Assembly: GCA_947259075.1 (NCBI GenBank)
Contig: CAMYKQ010000024.1
Coordinates: 1-53,782 of the forward strand
Direction of reading: 5' to 3'
DNA length: 53,782 nucleotides
Source: an uncultured Gammaproteobacteria bacterium
Lineage (GTDB): Bacteria > Pseudomonadota > Gammaproteobacteria > DRLM01
Shown: positions 1 through 8,404 of the stretch, one piece after another
Layout of the letters: every line of letters starts with the position of its first letter
Numbering within the stretch: position 1 is the first letter of the stretch
The notes under the pieces: generated by a model
Database searches by the model: none
Seen by the model: the letters and a program-made list of their open reading frames with translations, nothing else
What the model was told of the DNA's origin: nothing
Program-made: the position numbers and the translations under genes

Positions 1-990
1 CACGCGCGCGCGGGCGGGCCGCACGCCGAGGTGCTGGCGCTGCGCGCGGCGGGTGACCGCGCCCGCGGCGCTACCGCTTACGTAAGCTTGGAACCCTGTT
101 GCCATCACGGCCGCACCCCGCCGTGCAGCGATGCGCTGATCGCCGCGGGCGTGGCGCGCGTGGTCGCGGCGATGGGCGACCCCAATCCGCGCGTGGCGGG
201 GCAGGGTTTGGCGCAATTGGCGGCGGCGGGTATCGCGGTGGAGTCCGGCTTGCTGGCGGACGAGGCGGCGGCGCTCAATCCCGGTTTCATCAGCCGCATG
301 CAGCGCGGCCGCCCCTGGCTGCGGGTGAAATTGGCGATGAGCCTCGACGGCCGTACCGCGCTGGCCAACGGCGTCAGTCAATGGATCACCGGCGCGGCGG
401 CGCGCGAGGACGTGCAGCGCTGGCGGGCGCGCAGCTCGGCCATACTCAGCGGCATCGGCACCGTGCTGGCGGACGATCCGGCGCTCAGCGTGCGCCTGCC
501 CCCGGGTGAATGGGCCGAACACGGCGAAGGCGAAGTGCGTCAGCCGTTGCGTGTGGTGTTGGACAGCCGTCTGCGTCTGCCATCGTCCGCGCGCTTGTTG
601 CATGCGCCCGGCGCGACGCAGGTGTTCACCTGTGCGAATGACGCCGAAAAGGCGGCGCGCTTACAGGCGGCCGGTGTCACGGTGACGGTCCTGCCCGCGG
701 GCGCGGGCGGGGTGGATTTGGGCGCCGCGCTCACCGCCTTGGGCGCGCAAGGCATCAATGAGCTGTGGGTGGAGGCGGGCGCGGGGCTGAGCGGCGCGCT
801 GCTGGCGCAGGGCTGGGCCGATGAGTTGATTATCTACATGGCGCCCAAACTCTTGGGCGACGGCGCGCGCGGCTTGTTTCAGCTGCCGCAGTGGCAATCC
901 TTGGCGGAGTGCGTGACGCTCAATATCAGCGACATGCGCGCGCTGGGTGCCGATTGGCGTATCATGGCGCGGGTCGAGCGCAAGCCGTGA
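1..990 (+). CDS. ribD: Riboflavin biosynthesis deaminase/reductase RibD (5' end outside window)
   Basis: Bifunctional enzyme: deaminates the pyrimidine product of GTP cyclohydrolase II, then reduces its ribose side chain with NADPH. The frame is open from base 1, so the start lies upstream; about 40 N-terminal residues are missing compared with the usual ~365. The zinc deaminase signature is visible: HAEV at visible residues 8-11, then LEPCCHHGRTPPC. The reductase domain follows from about residue 110, with VKLAMSLDGRTA and GIGTVLADDP. First visible gene of a rib block, 16 bp ahead of ribE. Confidence 0.97.
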   Translation, partial: HARAGGPHAEVLALRAAGDRARGATAYVSLEPCCHHGRTPPCSDALIAAGVARVVAAMGDPNPRVAGQGLAQLAAAGIAVESGLLADEAAALNPGFISRMQRGRPWLRVKLAMSLDGRTALANGVSQWITGAAAREDVQRWRARSSAILSGIGTVLADDPALSVRLPPGEWAEHGEGEVRQPLRVVLDSRLRLPSSARLLHAPGATQVFTCANDAEKAARLQAAGVTVTVLPAGAGGVDLGAALTALGAQGINELWVEAGAGLSGALLAQGWADELIIYMAPKLLGDGARGLFQLPQWQSLAECVTLNISDMRALGADWRIMARVERKP

Positions 991-1006
991 GCGGGGTTTC
1001 TAAATA

Positions 1007-1678
1007 GTGTTTACTGGGATCGTATTAGCCGTGGGTGAAGTCGCCGCGCTGCAACGCAGCGGTGGCGACGCGCGCCTGCGTATCGCCAGCGGCAAGCTCG
1101 ATTTGGCCGGGGTGGCTATCGGCGACAGCATCGCCGTCAGCGGCGTCTGCCTCACCGCCGTGGCCGTGGACGGCGCGGGTTTCAACGCCGACGTCTCGGC
1201 GGAAACCCTGCGCTGCACTACCTTCGCCAAGCTGCGCGTGGGTGATGCGGTGAATCTGGAAAAATCGCTCACGCCCAGCACGTCCTTGGGCGGGCATTTC
1301 GTCAGCGGCCACGTGGACGGCATCGCCACCCTGAGTGAACGCAACCAGGTCGGCGGCTCGGCGCGCATGGTGTTCACCGTGCCGGCGGCCTTGGCCAAAT
1401 ACATCGCCGCCAAGGGTTCGGTGTGCCTCGACGGCGTGAGTCTCACGGTGAACGCGGTGCGGGGCGCCGAGTTTGACGTGAATATCGTGCCGCATACTTT
1501 GCAAGCGACCACCCTCGGTCGCCTCGCGGTGGGCGGCGGGGTGAATCTCGAAGTGGATTTAGTCGCGCGCTATTTGGAACGCCTGCTCTTGGGCGAGGCG
1601 GCGGCGCGGCCCGAGGGCGGCGGGCTGACGCGCGAGGCGCTGGCCGCACACGGTTTTCTAAAGGGCGAGGCGCGCTGA
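1007..1678 (+). CDS. ribE: Riboflavin synthase, alpha chain
   Basis: Dismutates two 6,7-dimethyl-8-ribityllumazine molecules to riboflavin and the ribitylamino-uracil precursor. The 223 residues form the two expected lumazine-binding repeats, about 1-97 and 98-195. The diagnostic MFTGIV start is encoded from a GTG, and GVCLTAV (repeat 1), GHFVSGHVDG and GVSLTVN (repeat 2) are present. The GTG start is chosen because the N-terminal MFTGI is nearly invariant in the family. Length is normal. Lies between ribD and ribB on the same strand. Confidence 0.96.
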   Translation: MFTGIVLAVGEVAALQRSGGDARLRIASGKLDLAGVAIGDSIAVSGVCLTAVAVDGAGFNADVSAETLRCTTFAKLRVGDAVNLEKSLTPSTSLGGHFVSGHVDGIATLSERNQVGGSARMVFTVPAALAKYIAAKGSVCLDGVSLTVNAVRGAEFDVNIVPHTLQATTLGRLAVGGGVNLEVDLVARYLERLLLGEAAARPEGGGLTREALAAHGFLKGEAR

Positions 1679-1709
1679 GCGCGCCGCCGGTTTCAACGGT
1701 TCATCATTC

Positions 1710-2822
1710 ATGACATTCAGCAGCATTCCCGAAATCATCGACGAGTTGCGCCAAGGGCGCATGGTGGTCATCGTCGATGACGAAGACCGCGAGAACGAAG
1801 GCGATCTGCTCATGGCGGCCGCCAGTACCCGCGCGGAAGACATCAACTTCATGGCGCGTTACGGGCGCGGACTCATCTGTTTGACCCTGACCCGCGAGCG
1901 CTGCGAGCGCCTGCGCCTGCCGCTGATGGTCGCGGGTACCCACGCCAAGCACAGCACCAATTTCACCGTCTCCATCGAGGCGGCCGAGGGGGTGACTACC
2001 GGCATCTCCGCCGCCGACCGCGCCACCACGGTGCGCGCCGCGGTGGCGCCCGAGGCCCAGGCCGCCGACCTGGTGCAGCCGGGGCATATCTTTCCGCTGA
2101 TGGCGCAGCCGGGCGGGGTGCTGACCCGCGCCGGCCACACCGAGGCGGGCTGCGACCTGGCGCGGCTGGCGGGCTTCGAGGCGGCGGCGGTGATCGTGGA
2201 GATCCTCAGCGAGGACGGCACCATGGCGCGGCGGCCGGAGCTGGAGTGCTTCGCCGCCGAGCACGGTCTGAAAATGGGCACCATCGCCGATCTGATTCAT
2301 TATCGCTTGCAGCACGAGAAGACCGTCGAGCCTTTGGGCGAATGCCCTTTGCCCACCGAGTTCGGCACCTTCCGCTTGCTGGCCTTCCGCGACGCGGTGG
2401 GCGGCGATACCCACTTCGCGCTGGTGAAGGGTGTGTTGCGCGCGGAGACGCCGGTGCTGGTGCGGGTGCATATGCTCGATACCTTGAGCGATCTCTTCGG
2501 TGCCGCGCGCGACGATGCCCATTGGTCCTTGCGCGAGGCGCTGGCGCGCTGCGGCCGCGAGGAGAATGCCGTGCTGGTGGTGCTGCGCAAGGCCGACGAG
2601 CCGCGCGCCTTGCTCGCGCGTCTGCGCGATTGCCGTCTGCAGGCGCAGGGCGTGAATACGCCCGCGCCGCCGGCGGGCGATGATCTGCGCACCTACGGCG
2701 TCGGCGCGCAGATCCTCGCTGAGCTGGGCGTGGGCAAGATGCGGGTGCTGGGCACGCCCAAGCGTCTGCATGGTTTGGCCGGGTTTGGATTGGAAGTGGT
2801 GGAATACGTGGGGGACGAATAG
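1710..2822 (+). CDS. ribB: 3,4-dihydroxy-2-butanone-4-phosphate synthase with degenerate GTP cyclohydrolase II-like C-terminus (RibBX type)
   Basis: Makes the four-carbon unit of riboflavin from ribulose 5-phosphate. Residues 1 to about 205 are a complete DHBP synthase: [15 protein letters not shown] metal site, [19 protein letters not shown], and QPGHIFPL followed by RAGHTEAG. Residues 210-370 have the outline of a GTP cyclohydrolase II domain. However, the region that should carry the HSEC...CDCG zinc cysteines reads [17 protein letters not shown] and has no cysteine. This domain is therefore probably not a cyclohydrolase, as in the RibBX hybrids described in other proteobacteria; GTP cyclohydrolase II activity must come from another gene. 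Confidence 0.94.
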   Translation: MTFSSIPEIIDELRQGRMVVIVDDEDRENEGDLLMAAASTRAEDINFMARYGRGLICLTLTRERCERLRLPLMVAGTHAKHSTNFTVSIEAAEGVTTGISAADRATTVRAAVAPEAQAADLVQPGHIFPLMAQPGGVLTRAGHTEAGCDLARLAGFEAAAVIVEILSEDGTMARRPELECFAAEHGLKMGTIADLIHYRLQHEKTVEPLGECPLPTEFGTFRLLAFRDAVGGDTHFALVKGVLRAETPVLVRVHMLDTLSDLFGAARDDAHWSLREALARCGREENAVLVVLRKADEPRALLARLRDCRLQAQGVNTPAPPAGDDLRTYGVGAQILAELGVGKMRVLGTPKRLHGLAGFGLEVVEYVGDE

Positions 2823-2873
2823 AATATCCCCCCTGGCCCGATGGGTCTCAGGTTTATTTTAGGAAGCAGCGGC

Positions 2874-3347
2874 ATGACTCAAATCAATACTTTTTCCGGC
2901 GACTTCAACGCGCGCGGCGGGCGTTACGCCCTGGTGGCGGGGCGCTTCAACAGTTTCATCGTCGAGCATCTCATCAATGGCGCGGTTGATACCTTGCGGC
3001 GCCACGGCGTGGAGGCCACGGACATCGACTTGTTTCACGCCCCCGGCGCCTTCGAGATTCCCTTGCTGGCGCAGAAGGCCGCGGCCTCGAAGAAGTACGA
3101 CGCGGTGATCGCCTTGGGTTGCGTGATCCGCGGCGCCACGCCGCACTTTGATTATGTCGCGGGCGAGTGCGCCAAGGGCATCGCTCAAGTCGCGTTGAAA
3201 TACGAACTGCCCGTCGCCTTCGGCGTGTTGACCGTCGACACCATCGAGCAGGCGATCGAGCGCGCGGGCACCAAGGCGGGTAATAAGGGTGTGGACGCGG
3301 CGCTGTCGGCGCTGGAAATGGTCAGCCTGCTGAAGCGGATGGGTTGA
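2874..3347 (+). CDS. ribH: 6,7-dimethyl-8-ribityllumazine synthase
   Basis: Condenses the ribitylamino-uracil with dihydroxybutanone phosphate to lumazine, the substrate of riboflavin synthase. The protein is 157 residues. Family marks are VAGRFN near the start, [24 protein letters not shown] and [12 protein letters not shown]. An in-frame ATG 33 bases upstream exists, but the ATG at 2874 follows an AGGAAG ribosome site at 2861 and gives the normal N-terminus, so I use it. Followed closely by nusB, the usual proteobacterial order. Confidence 0.96.
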   Translation: MTQINTFSGDFNARGGRYALVAGRFNSFIVEHLINGAVDTLRRHGVEATDIDLFHAPGAFEIPLLAQKAAASKKYDAVIALGCVIRGATPHFDYVAGECAKGIAQVALKYELPVAFGVLTVDTIEQAIERAGTKAGNKGVDAALSALEMVSLLKRMG

Positions 3348-3404
3348 GACGATGCGCTGTTGTTTGAATCACGCTAAGGCGAGCGCGCGTCGCGGTGCCT
3401 GCTC

Positions 3405-3836
3405 ATGAGCCGCGCCCGCAGCAAGGCGCGGCGTTGCGCGCTGCAGGCCTTGTATCAGTGGCAGATGGCGGGCCAGGATGTGGCCGATATTGAAAAGCAG
3501 TTTCTCACCGAACACGATCTCTCCGGTGCCGATTTGGGGTATTTCAGCGATCTGCTGCATGGCGTGCCGCGTCACGGCGGCGATTTGGACGAGCACTACC
3601 GCGCCCTGCTCGACCGCAGCGTGGAGTCGCTCGATCCGGTCGAGCTGGCGGTGTTGCGCATCGGCGTCTACGAATTATTGCAGCACCCGGAGATTCCTTA
3701 CCGCGTCATCATCAACGAGGCGGTGGAGCTGGCCAAGGCCTTTGGCGCGGATCAGAGTCACCGTTACATCAACGGTGTGCTCGATAAGGTGGCGCGCGAA
3801 CTGCGCGGCACCGAAATCAAGATGAAGGCGCCGTAA
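3405..3836 (+). CDS. nusB: Transcription antitermination factor NusB
   Basis: With NusE (S10), binds boxA RNA in rRNA leader transcripts and supports antitermination. The 143 residues match the all-helical NusB fold: RSKARRCALQALYQWQ at the N-terminus, then DPVELAVLRIGVYEL and PYRVIINEAVELAKAFG, ending in INGVLDKVAREL. Length is normal. It sits between ribH and thiL, a position conserved in gammaproteobacteria. The ribosome site is weak, suggesting translation depends partly on readthrough from ribH. Confidence 0.96.
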   Translation: MSRARSKARRCALQALYQWQMAGQDVADIEKQFLTEHDLSGADLGYFSDLLHGVPRHGGDLDEHYRALLDRSVESLDPVELAVLRIGVYELLQHPEIPYRVIINEAVELAKAFGADQSHRYINGVLDKVARELRGTEIKMKAP

Positions 3837-3919
3837 ATCTTTCCGTCTTGCTCCGTCCGCGCGGGCGGTAAGGCATATCGCCGCTGCATTGTTGTAGCTC
3901 GACTTTCGGTACGATAAGC

Positions 3920-4900
3920 ATGACCCTTTCCGAATTCGACATCATCCGCCGTTATTTCAGCGCCGCCGGCGCGCCCCGCGCCGACGTGGCGGTGGGTGTC
4001 GGTGACGACGCGGCGGTGGTGGAGGTGCCGCCGGGCCAGCAACTGGTGCTGGCCATGGACACCTTGGTGGGCGGCGTGCATTTTCCCGATGACACAAGCG
4101 CTGACGATATCGCCTACAAGGCCTTGGCGGTGAATCTGAGCGATCTCGCCGCCATGGGCGCCGAGCCGGTGTGGGCCACCCTGGCCTTGACCGCGCCGCG
4201 CAACGACCCCGTTTGGCTGGCCGCCTTCGCCGAGGGTTTCAATGCCCTGGCGCGCGCGGCGGATGTGCAATTGATCGGCGGCGATACCACGCGCGGTCCG
4301 CTCACCGTCACCGTGCAAGCGCACGGCTTGGTGCCGCGCGGGCGGGCGGTATTGCGTGGCGGCGCGCGGCCCGGCGATGTGATTTTCGTCACCGGCAGCC
4401 TCGGTGACGCGGGTTTGGCCTTGCAGCGCTGGCGCCAGGGCCTGCCTTCTTTCTCGGCCGACCATACCTATCTTGCCGCGCGCTTGAACCGGCCGTCGCC
4501 GCGGATTCACGAAGGCGTGGCCTTGCGCGGCTTGGCCAGCGCGATGATCGATATCTCGGATGGCTTGGCGGCCGATTTGAGCCATCTATTGGCGGCGAGT
4601 GCCGTGGGCGCCCGCATCGAACTGGCGGCATTGCCGCGTTCGGAGGCCTTCGCGCGCGTATGCGCGGAAATGGGCGAAGCGCAGGGCGCTCAAATCGCGT
4701 TGTCCGCCGGTGATGATTATGAGCTGTGTTTCACCGCGCCCGCCGCGCGGCACGCCGCAGTGACCGCCTTATTCGCGGGCTTTGATTGCGGTTGTCAGGC
4801 GATTGGCCTGATTGAAGCACAAGCCGGTTTACGTGTGTGGCAAGACGATGGCACGCTGCTAAGCGTGGGGCGCGGCGGCTATGACCACTTCGCCTCGTGA
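3920..4900 (+). CDS. thiL: Thiamine-monophosphate kinase
   Basis: Phosphorylates thiamine monophosphate to the active cofactor thiamine diphosphate. The 326 residues start with the family's EFDIIRRYF segment, followed by the nucleotide and metal site GVGDDAAVV, the AMDTLVGGVHF loop, NLSDLAAMGA and the GGDTTRG loop. MIDISDGLAADL and SAGDDYELCF mark the C-terminal half. It is a member of the PurM/SelD-like ATP-binding superfamily. It lies 83 bp after nusB and 59 bp before pgpA, the canonical order. No TPP riboswitch is apparent in the short gap ahead of it. Confidence 0.96.
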   Translation: MTLSEFDIIRRYFSAAGAPRADVAVGVGDDAAVVEVPPGQQLVLAMDTLVGGVHFPDDTSADDIAYKALAVNLSDLAAMGAEPVWATLALTAPRNDPVWLAAFAEGFNALARAADVQLIGGDTTRGPLTVTVQAHGLVPRGRAVLRGGARPGDVIFVTGSLGDAGLALQRWRQGLPSFSADHTYLAARLNRPSPRIHEGVALRGLASAMIDISDGLAADLSHLLAASAVGARIELAALPRSEAFARVCAEMGEAQGAQIALSAGDDYELCFTAPAARHAAVTALFAGFDCGCQAIGLIEAQAGLRVWQDDGTLLSVGRGGYDHFAS

Positions 4901-4959
4901 TGCGCCGTTGCCAGGCGCGTTGCGGCCATGATGATGAATAATGGGGGCGCCGCGCAACG

Positions 4960-5457
4960 GTGAAACGGTCTTACCCGCCTTTACCCGCCGGTTTTTTCCG
5001 GCGCCATCCCGCGCACGTGCTGGCCTTTGGTTTCGGCGCGGGCGCCATCCCTTACGCGCCGGGTACTTGGGGCACGCTGGCCGCGCTGCCTTTTTGTTTC
5101 ATGCTGGAAAGTTTGTCGGCGGCGCAGTACGCCGTGTTTATCGCCGCGGCCTTTGCCTTCGGGGTGTGGTTGTGTCAGCTGACCGGCGGAAACCTGGGCG
5201 TGGCCGATCACCCCGGCATGGTATGGGATGAGATGGTCGGTTATTGGATCGCGGTGGCGGCGCTGCCGCCGCAGTGGACGTGGTGGCTGGCGGCCTTCGT
5301 GCTGTTTCGTATTTTTGATATTTGGAAACCCTGGCCCATCAGCGAACTTGATCGCCGCGTGCATGGCGGTGTCGGGGTGATGCTGGATGACGCGGTGGCG
5401 GGGCTGTTCGCCGGTGTGATTCTGTTCGCCGTTTATCTTTTTATCGCCGCGGGCTAA
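4960..5457 (+). CDS. pgpA: Phosphatidylglycerophosphatase A
   Basis: Inner-membrane lipid phosphatase that removes the 3'-phosphate of phosphatidylglycerophosphate to give phosphatidylglycerol. The 165 residues show GFGAGAIPYAPGTWGT, the strongest family signature, then VWDEMVGYW and FRIFDIWKPWPI, and four hydrophobic stretches. The C-terminal DDAVAGLFAG is also typical. The start is a GTG, since the only nearby ATG (4941) is out of frame. Last gene of the forward block; it converges on the GGDEF/EAL gene with 11 bp between stops. Confidence 0.95.
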   Translation: MKRSYPPLPAGFFRRHPAHVLAFGFGAGAIPYAPGTWGTLAALPFCFMLESLSAAQYAVFIAAAFAFGVWLCQLTGGNLGVADHPGMVWDEMVGYWIAVAALPPQWTWWLAAFVLFRIFDIWKPWPISELDRRVHGGVGVMLDDAVAGLFAGVILFAVYLFIAAG

Positions 5458-5468
5458 TTTTAGCGTGG

Positions 5469-7961
5469 CTAAGCCTGCTGCGAGGTTTTGCTGAGCTTGG
5501 GCCGCCAGCTGGATTCCCGCAGCCAGCGGGTAAGCACCGCCGCCGTTAGCGGCCGGCTGATGTAATAGCCTTGGGCCATATCGCAGCCCATCTCGATAAG
5601 GGTGTTAAGCACCTCTAGCGTTTCGACGCCTTCCGCGACCACGCGCCGGCCCATATTGTGGGCGAGGTCCACCGTGGAGCGCACGATCACCATGTCTTCA
5701 TTATTATCGAGCATGTCGATGACGAAGGATTTATCGATCTTGATTTCGTCCACCGGCAGTTGTTTCAAATAGACCAGCGAGGAGTAGCCGGTGCCGAAGT
5801 CGTCGATGGACAGACCGACGCCCATGATGTCGAGCTGGACGAGGGTGTCCATGGCGCGTAGCGGATTGGCCATGATGGCGCTCTCGGTGATCTCGAACTC
5901 CAGCTTATCCGCCGCCACGCCCCATTGCTGCATGGACGCGGCGATCTTGCCCGCGAGTTGCTCATCTTGCAGATGCCGCGCCGAGAGATTGATGGCCATG
6001 CGCAGTTCGATGTCGGCCTTTTGCCACAAATGAATTTGATGCAGGGCCTCGTCGAGCACGAAAAAAGTGAGCGGGCGGATCAGGCCGGTATGCTCGGCGA
6101 GAGGGATAAATTCATCGGGCAGCAACAAGCCGCGTTGCGGGTGGTCCCAGCGCACCACCGCCTCCACCGCGGTCACCATTCCGGTCTTGAGATCGATCTT
6201 GGGCTGATAGAACAATACCAGCTGTTTGAATTCGATGGCATGGCGCAATTCACCCGCCAGTGACAGGCGGCTGAGGCTGTGTTGATCTTCTTTCGCGTCA
6301 TAAAGGGCGAAGCCGGCGCTGGAACGTTTGGCGACGTACATGGCGACGTCGGCATGCCGCATCAGGGTGGCGCCGTCCTCGCCGTGATCGGGATAGAGCG
6401 CGATACCAACACTGGCGCCGATTTGGAAACTTTGCTCGTCGAGCATGATGGGTTGTTCGAGGGCGCTGACGAGTTTACGCGCGGCGCCGATTGCATCTTC
6501 TTCATTGAGTATGCCCGGTAGCAGCACGGCGAATTCATCGCCGCCGAGACGGGCGATGGTGTCGGATTCGCGTAACGCGCCGCGCATGCGCTCCGCTACT
6601 TGTTGCAGCACCAAGTCACCGTAATGATGGCCAAGGGTGTCGTTGATTTCCTTGAAGCGGTCGAGGTCGGTGATGAGCAGGGCCAAGGGCGCGCGTTTGC
6701 GTTGTGCCGTGAGGATGGCTTGGCGTAAACGGTCTTGCAACAGCAAACGATTGGGCAGCTCGGTCAAGCCGTCGTGCAAGGCTTGATGTTCCAATTCCCG
6801 GTTGAGCGAGGCGAGTTCCCGCGTGCGCTTGATGACCCGCCGTTCCAGATCTTCTTGCAGGGCTTTGAGTTCGGCCTCGGCCTGTTTGCGTTCGGTGATG
6901 TCGCGCATGATGCCGATATAGAGCATGCCTTCGGTGCGTGATAATTCGCTGATCGCCATTTCCATGGGGAAGGTGTGGCCGTCCTTGTGACGGCCCACGG
7001 TTTCGTGCGCGGTGATGCTGGCGATGTTTCCGCTCGGCGCGGCATGGGTAGCGGCCTGCTCGCCGACGTCACAGGCATAGGCCTGGTTCAGCAGAATGTT
7101 AAAATTCTCGCCCGCGATTTCCCCTTGGCCGTAACCGAATATTTTTTGCGCCGCGTGGTTCATGGACTCGACATTGCCGCGCGCGTCGATGGTGACGATG
7201 CCGTCCACCACATTGTCCATGATGGCGCGGATGCGCTGTTCGCGTACCGCTACGGCCTCGGCGTTGCTCACCAGCTTTTGACGCATGCGCTCGAGATCGT
7301 CGGCGAGATCGGCGATTTCATGGATGCTGGAGTGGACGTGCAAATGCTCCACCTCATCGTTATTGGCGATTCTTTGCGCCGCGTCGCGCAACTGGCGTAA
7401 GGGACGGGTGAGCTGGGGGACGACGACCGCCACCAGTAGCAAGGAAAATAAGATATAGCCGATGGCGAGGAGGACGCCGCGCTGATAGGCCTCATGGATC
7501 TGATCCTGCGTGGCGGTTTCGTCATAACCTACGCGTAAGATCGCGGCCGCATGCATCGCCTTGCTGGAAAATGGCACGGCGATGAAATAGGTGTTGTTGT
7601 CGTGTTCGCCGAAGTTGAAGTCTTCCTCGAATTTCGCCGGACTATTTATGCGGACGGCGGAGGAGACTTCCCCGCCGTCCTCGAATATCACTTCCGCGAA
7701 GTTGGCGCGCCCGGAAAATATGGCTTCATCGAGATGGATGCGAATCTGATCGGCGCTTTCTTGTTCTTCCATGCGTTCGGCCAGTTGCAGGGCATCGTGG
7801 CGGACGTAGTTGATGAATTGTTCTTTATAGCCCTCGGCGACGATGAACAGCACGCTGCTGAATAAAAAGGGGATCAATACCAAATGAATGATGACGCCGC
7901 CGAGAATGATGCGGCCGGCGAAACTCTGTACTAATGATTTTAGTCGGTGCTGCCGCGCCAT
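5469..7961 (-). CDS. Membrane sensor with HAMP, PAS, GGDEF and EAL domains (c-di-GMP turnover)
   Basis: The 830-residue transducer has a transmembrane segment at about 17-40, a periplasmic region to about 160, a second transmembrane segment at about 163-185, HAMP to about 235, PAS at about 243-360, GGDEF at about 395-555 and EAL at about 570-815. The cyclase motif GGDEF is intact and preceded by an inhibitory RxxD site (RESD, five residues before). The EAL motif reads EAVVR instead of EALxR, but [17 protein letters not shown] and VVAEGVET are kept, so phosphodiesterase activity is plausible. Its start overlaps the stop of the PBP-like gene by 22 bp; it is third in a porin/PBP-like/transducer operon. 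The ligand is unknown. Confidence 0.93.
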   Translation of the reverse strand: MARQHRLKSLVQSFAGRIILGGVIIHLVLIPFLFSSVLFIVAEGYKEQFINYVRHDALQLAERMEEQESADQIRIHLDEAIFSGRANFAEVIFEDGGEVSSAVRINSPAKFEEDFNFGEHDNNTYFIAVPFSSKAMHAAAILRVGYDETATQDQIHEAYQRGVLLAIGYILFSLLLVAVVVPQLTRPLRQLRDAAQRIANNDEVEHLHVHSSIHEIADLADDLERMRQKLVSNAEAVAVREQRIRAIMDNVVDGIVTIDARGNVESMNHAAQKIFGYGQGEIAGENFNILLNQAYACDVGEQAATHAAPSGNIASITAHETVGRHKDGHTFPMEMAISELSRTEGMLYIGIMRDITERKQAEAELKALQEDLERRVIKRTRELASLNRELEHQALHDGLTELPNRLLLQDRLRQAILTAQRKRAPLALLITDLDRFKEINDTLGHHYGDLVLQQVAERMRGALRESDTIARLGGDEFAVLLPGILNEEDAIGAARKLVSALEQPIMLDEQSFQIGASVGIALYPDHGEDGATLMRHADVAMYVAKRSSAGFALYDAKEDQHSLSRLSLAGELRHAIEFKQLVLFYQPKIDLKTGMVTAVEAVVRWDHPQRGLLLPDEFIPLAEHTGLIRPLTFFVLDEALHQIHLWQKADIELRMAINLSARHLQDEQLAGKIAASMQQWGVAADKLEFEITESAIMANPLRAMDTLVQLDIMGVGLSIDDFGTGYSSLVYLKQLPVDEIKIDKSFVIDMLDNNEDMVIVRSTVDLAHNMGRRVVAEGVETLEVLNTLIEMGCDMAQGYYISRPLTAAVLTRWLRESSWRPKLSKTSQQA

Positions 7962-8404
7962 AACTCACCTATTACCACCACGTTGGGATAGGCTCCCGCG
8001 GTGGAATCCCACATGAAGCTTACCATCCCGGGCCGGTTATGGAGGTTCTCGGCCAAGACTTGGGGTTCAAGGAAGATTTGCGGCAGCTGGCCGCCCAGCT
8101 GCACGACGTTGCTCAATAAGTGCAGCTCGTAGACATTGGCGGACATGAATACAACTTTTTGCAGAAAAACCTGATAGAGCAGGGTGTCGCCTTGGTTGAT
8201 GGCCGCCACCAGTTGTCTGCCGTCTTTGTTGACCGGGAAGCCGAGAAAGAGGCGGCGGATTTCGCTGGTCGAGAGACGGATGATACCGCTATTTTTGTCG
8301 GTGACCAGCACCAGCCGGCGTTCCGTGTCGGCGGATACCGTGCTGGCGTGCGCCAGCACGAAGAGCAAACAAGCCAGCAGGAGGCGCGGCCAGCAACGCG
8401 TCAT
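7940..8404 (-). CDS. Short PBP-like (PstS-related) periplasmic protein
   Basis: The 154-residue protein has a cleavable signal peptide (hydrophobic core LLLACLLFVLAHA, cleavage near VSA). The mature ~125 residues carry the pattern of PstS-like substrate-binding proteins: VTDKNSGI, then STSEIRRLFLG, a DGR turn, FLQKVV, and a late GMVSFMW strand. That is about one lobe of a full binding protein. No ABC permease or ATPase is adjacent. The ATG overlaps the stop of the upstream barrel gene (ATGA), implying coupled translation; a GTG/ATG further upstream would lengthen the n-region without reason. I infer a ligand-capturing partner for the downstream sensor; the ligand, perhaps an oxyanion, is not shown. 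Confidence 0.78.
   Translation of the reverse strand: MTRCWPRLLLACLLFVLAHASTVSADTERRLVLVTDKNSGIIRLSTSEIRRLFLGFPVNKDGRQLVAAINQGDTLLYQVFLQKVVFMSANVYELHLLSNVVQLGGQLPQIFLEPQVLAENLHNRPGMVSFMWDSTAGAYPNVVVIGELWRGSTD

Noticed and set aside
99-509. Long open frame overlapping ribD
   Set aside because: Out of frame with a clear ribD; composed of Arg/Gly-rich residues typical of shadow frames in GC-rich DNA.
1704-2771. 355-codon minus-strand frame opposite ribB
   Set aside because: Antisense to a well-conserved enzyme; His/Gln/Arg-rich, no family, no ribosome site.
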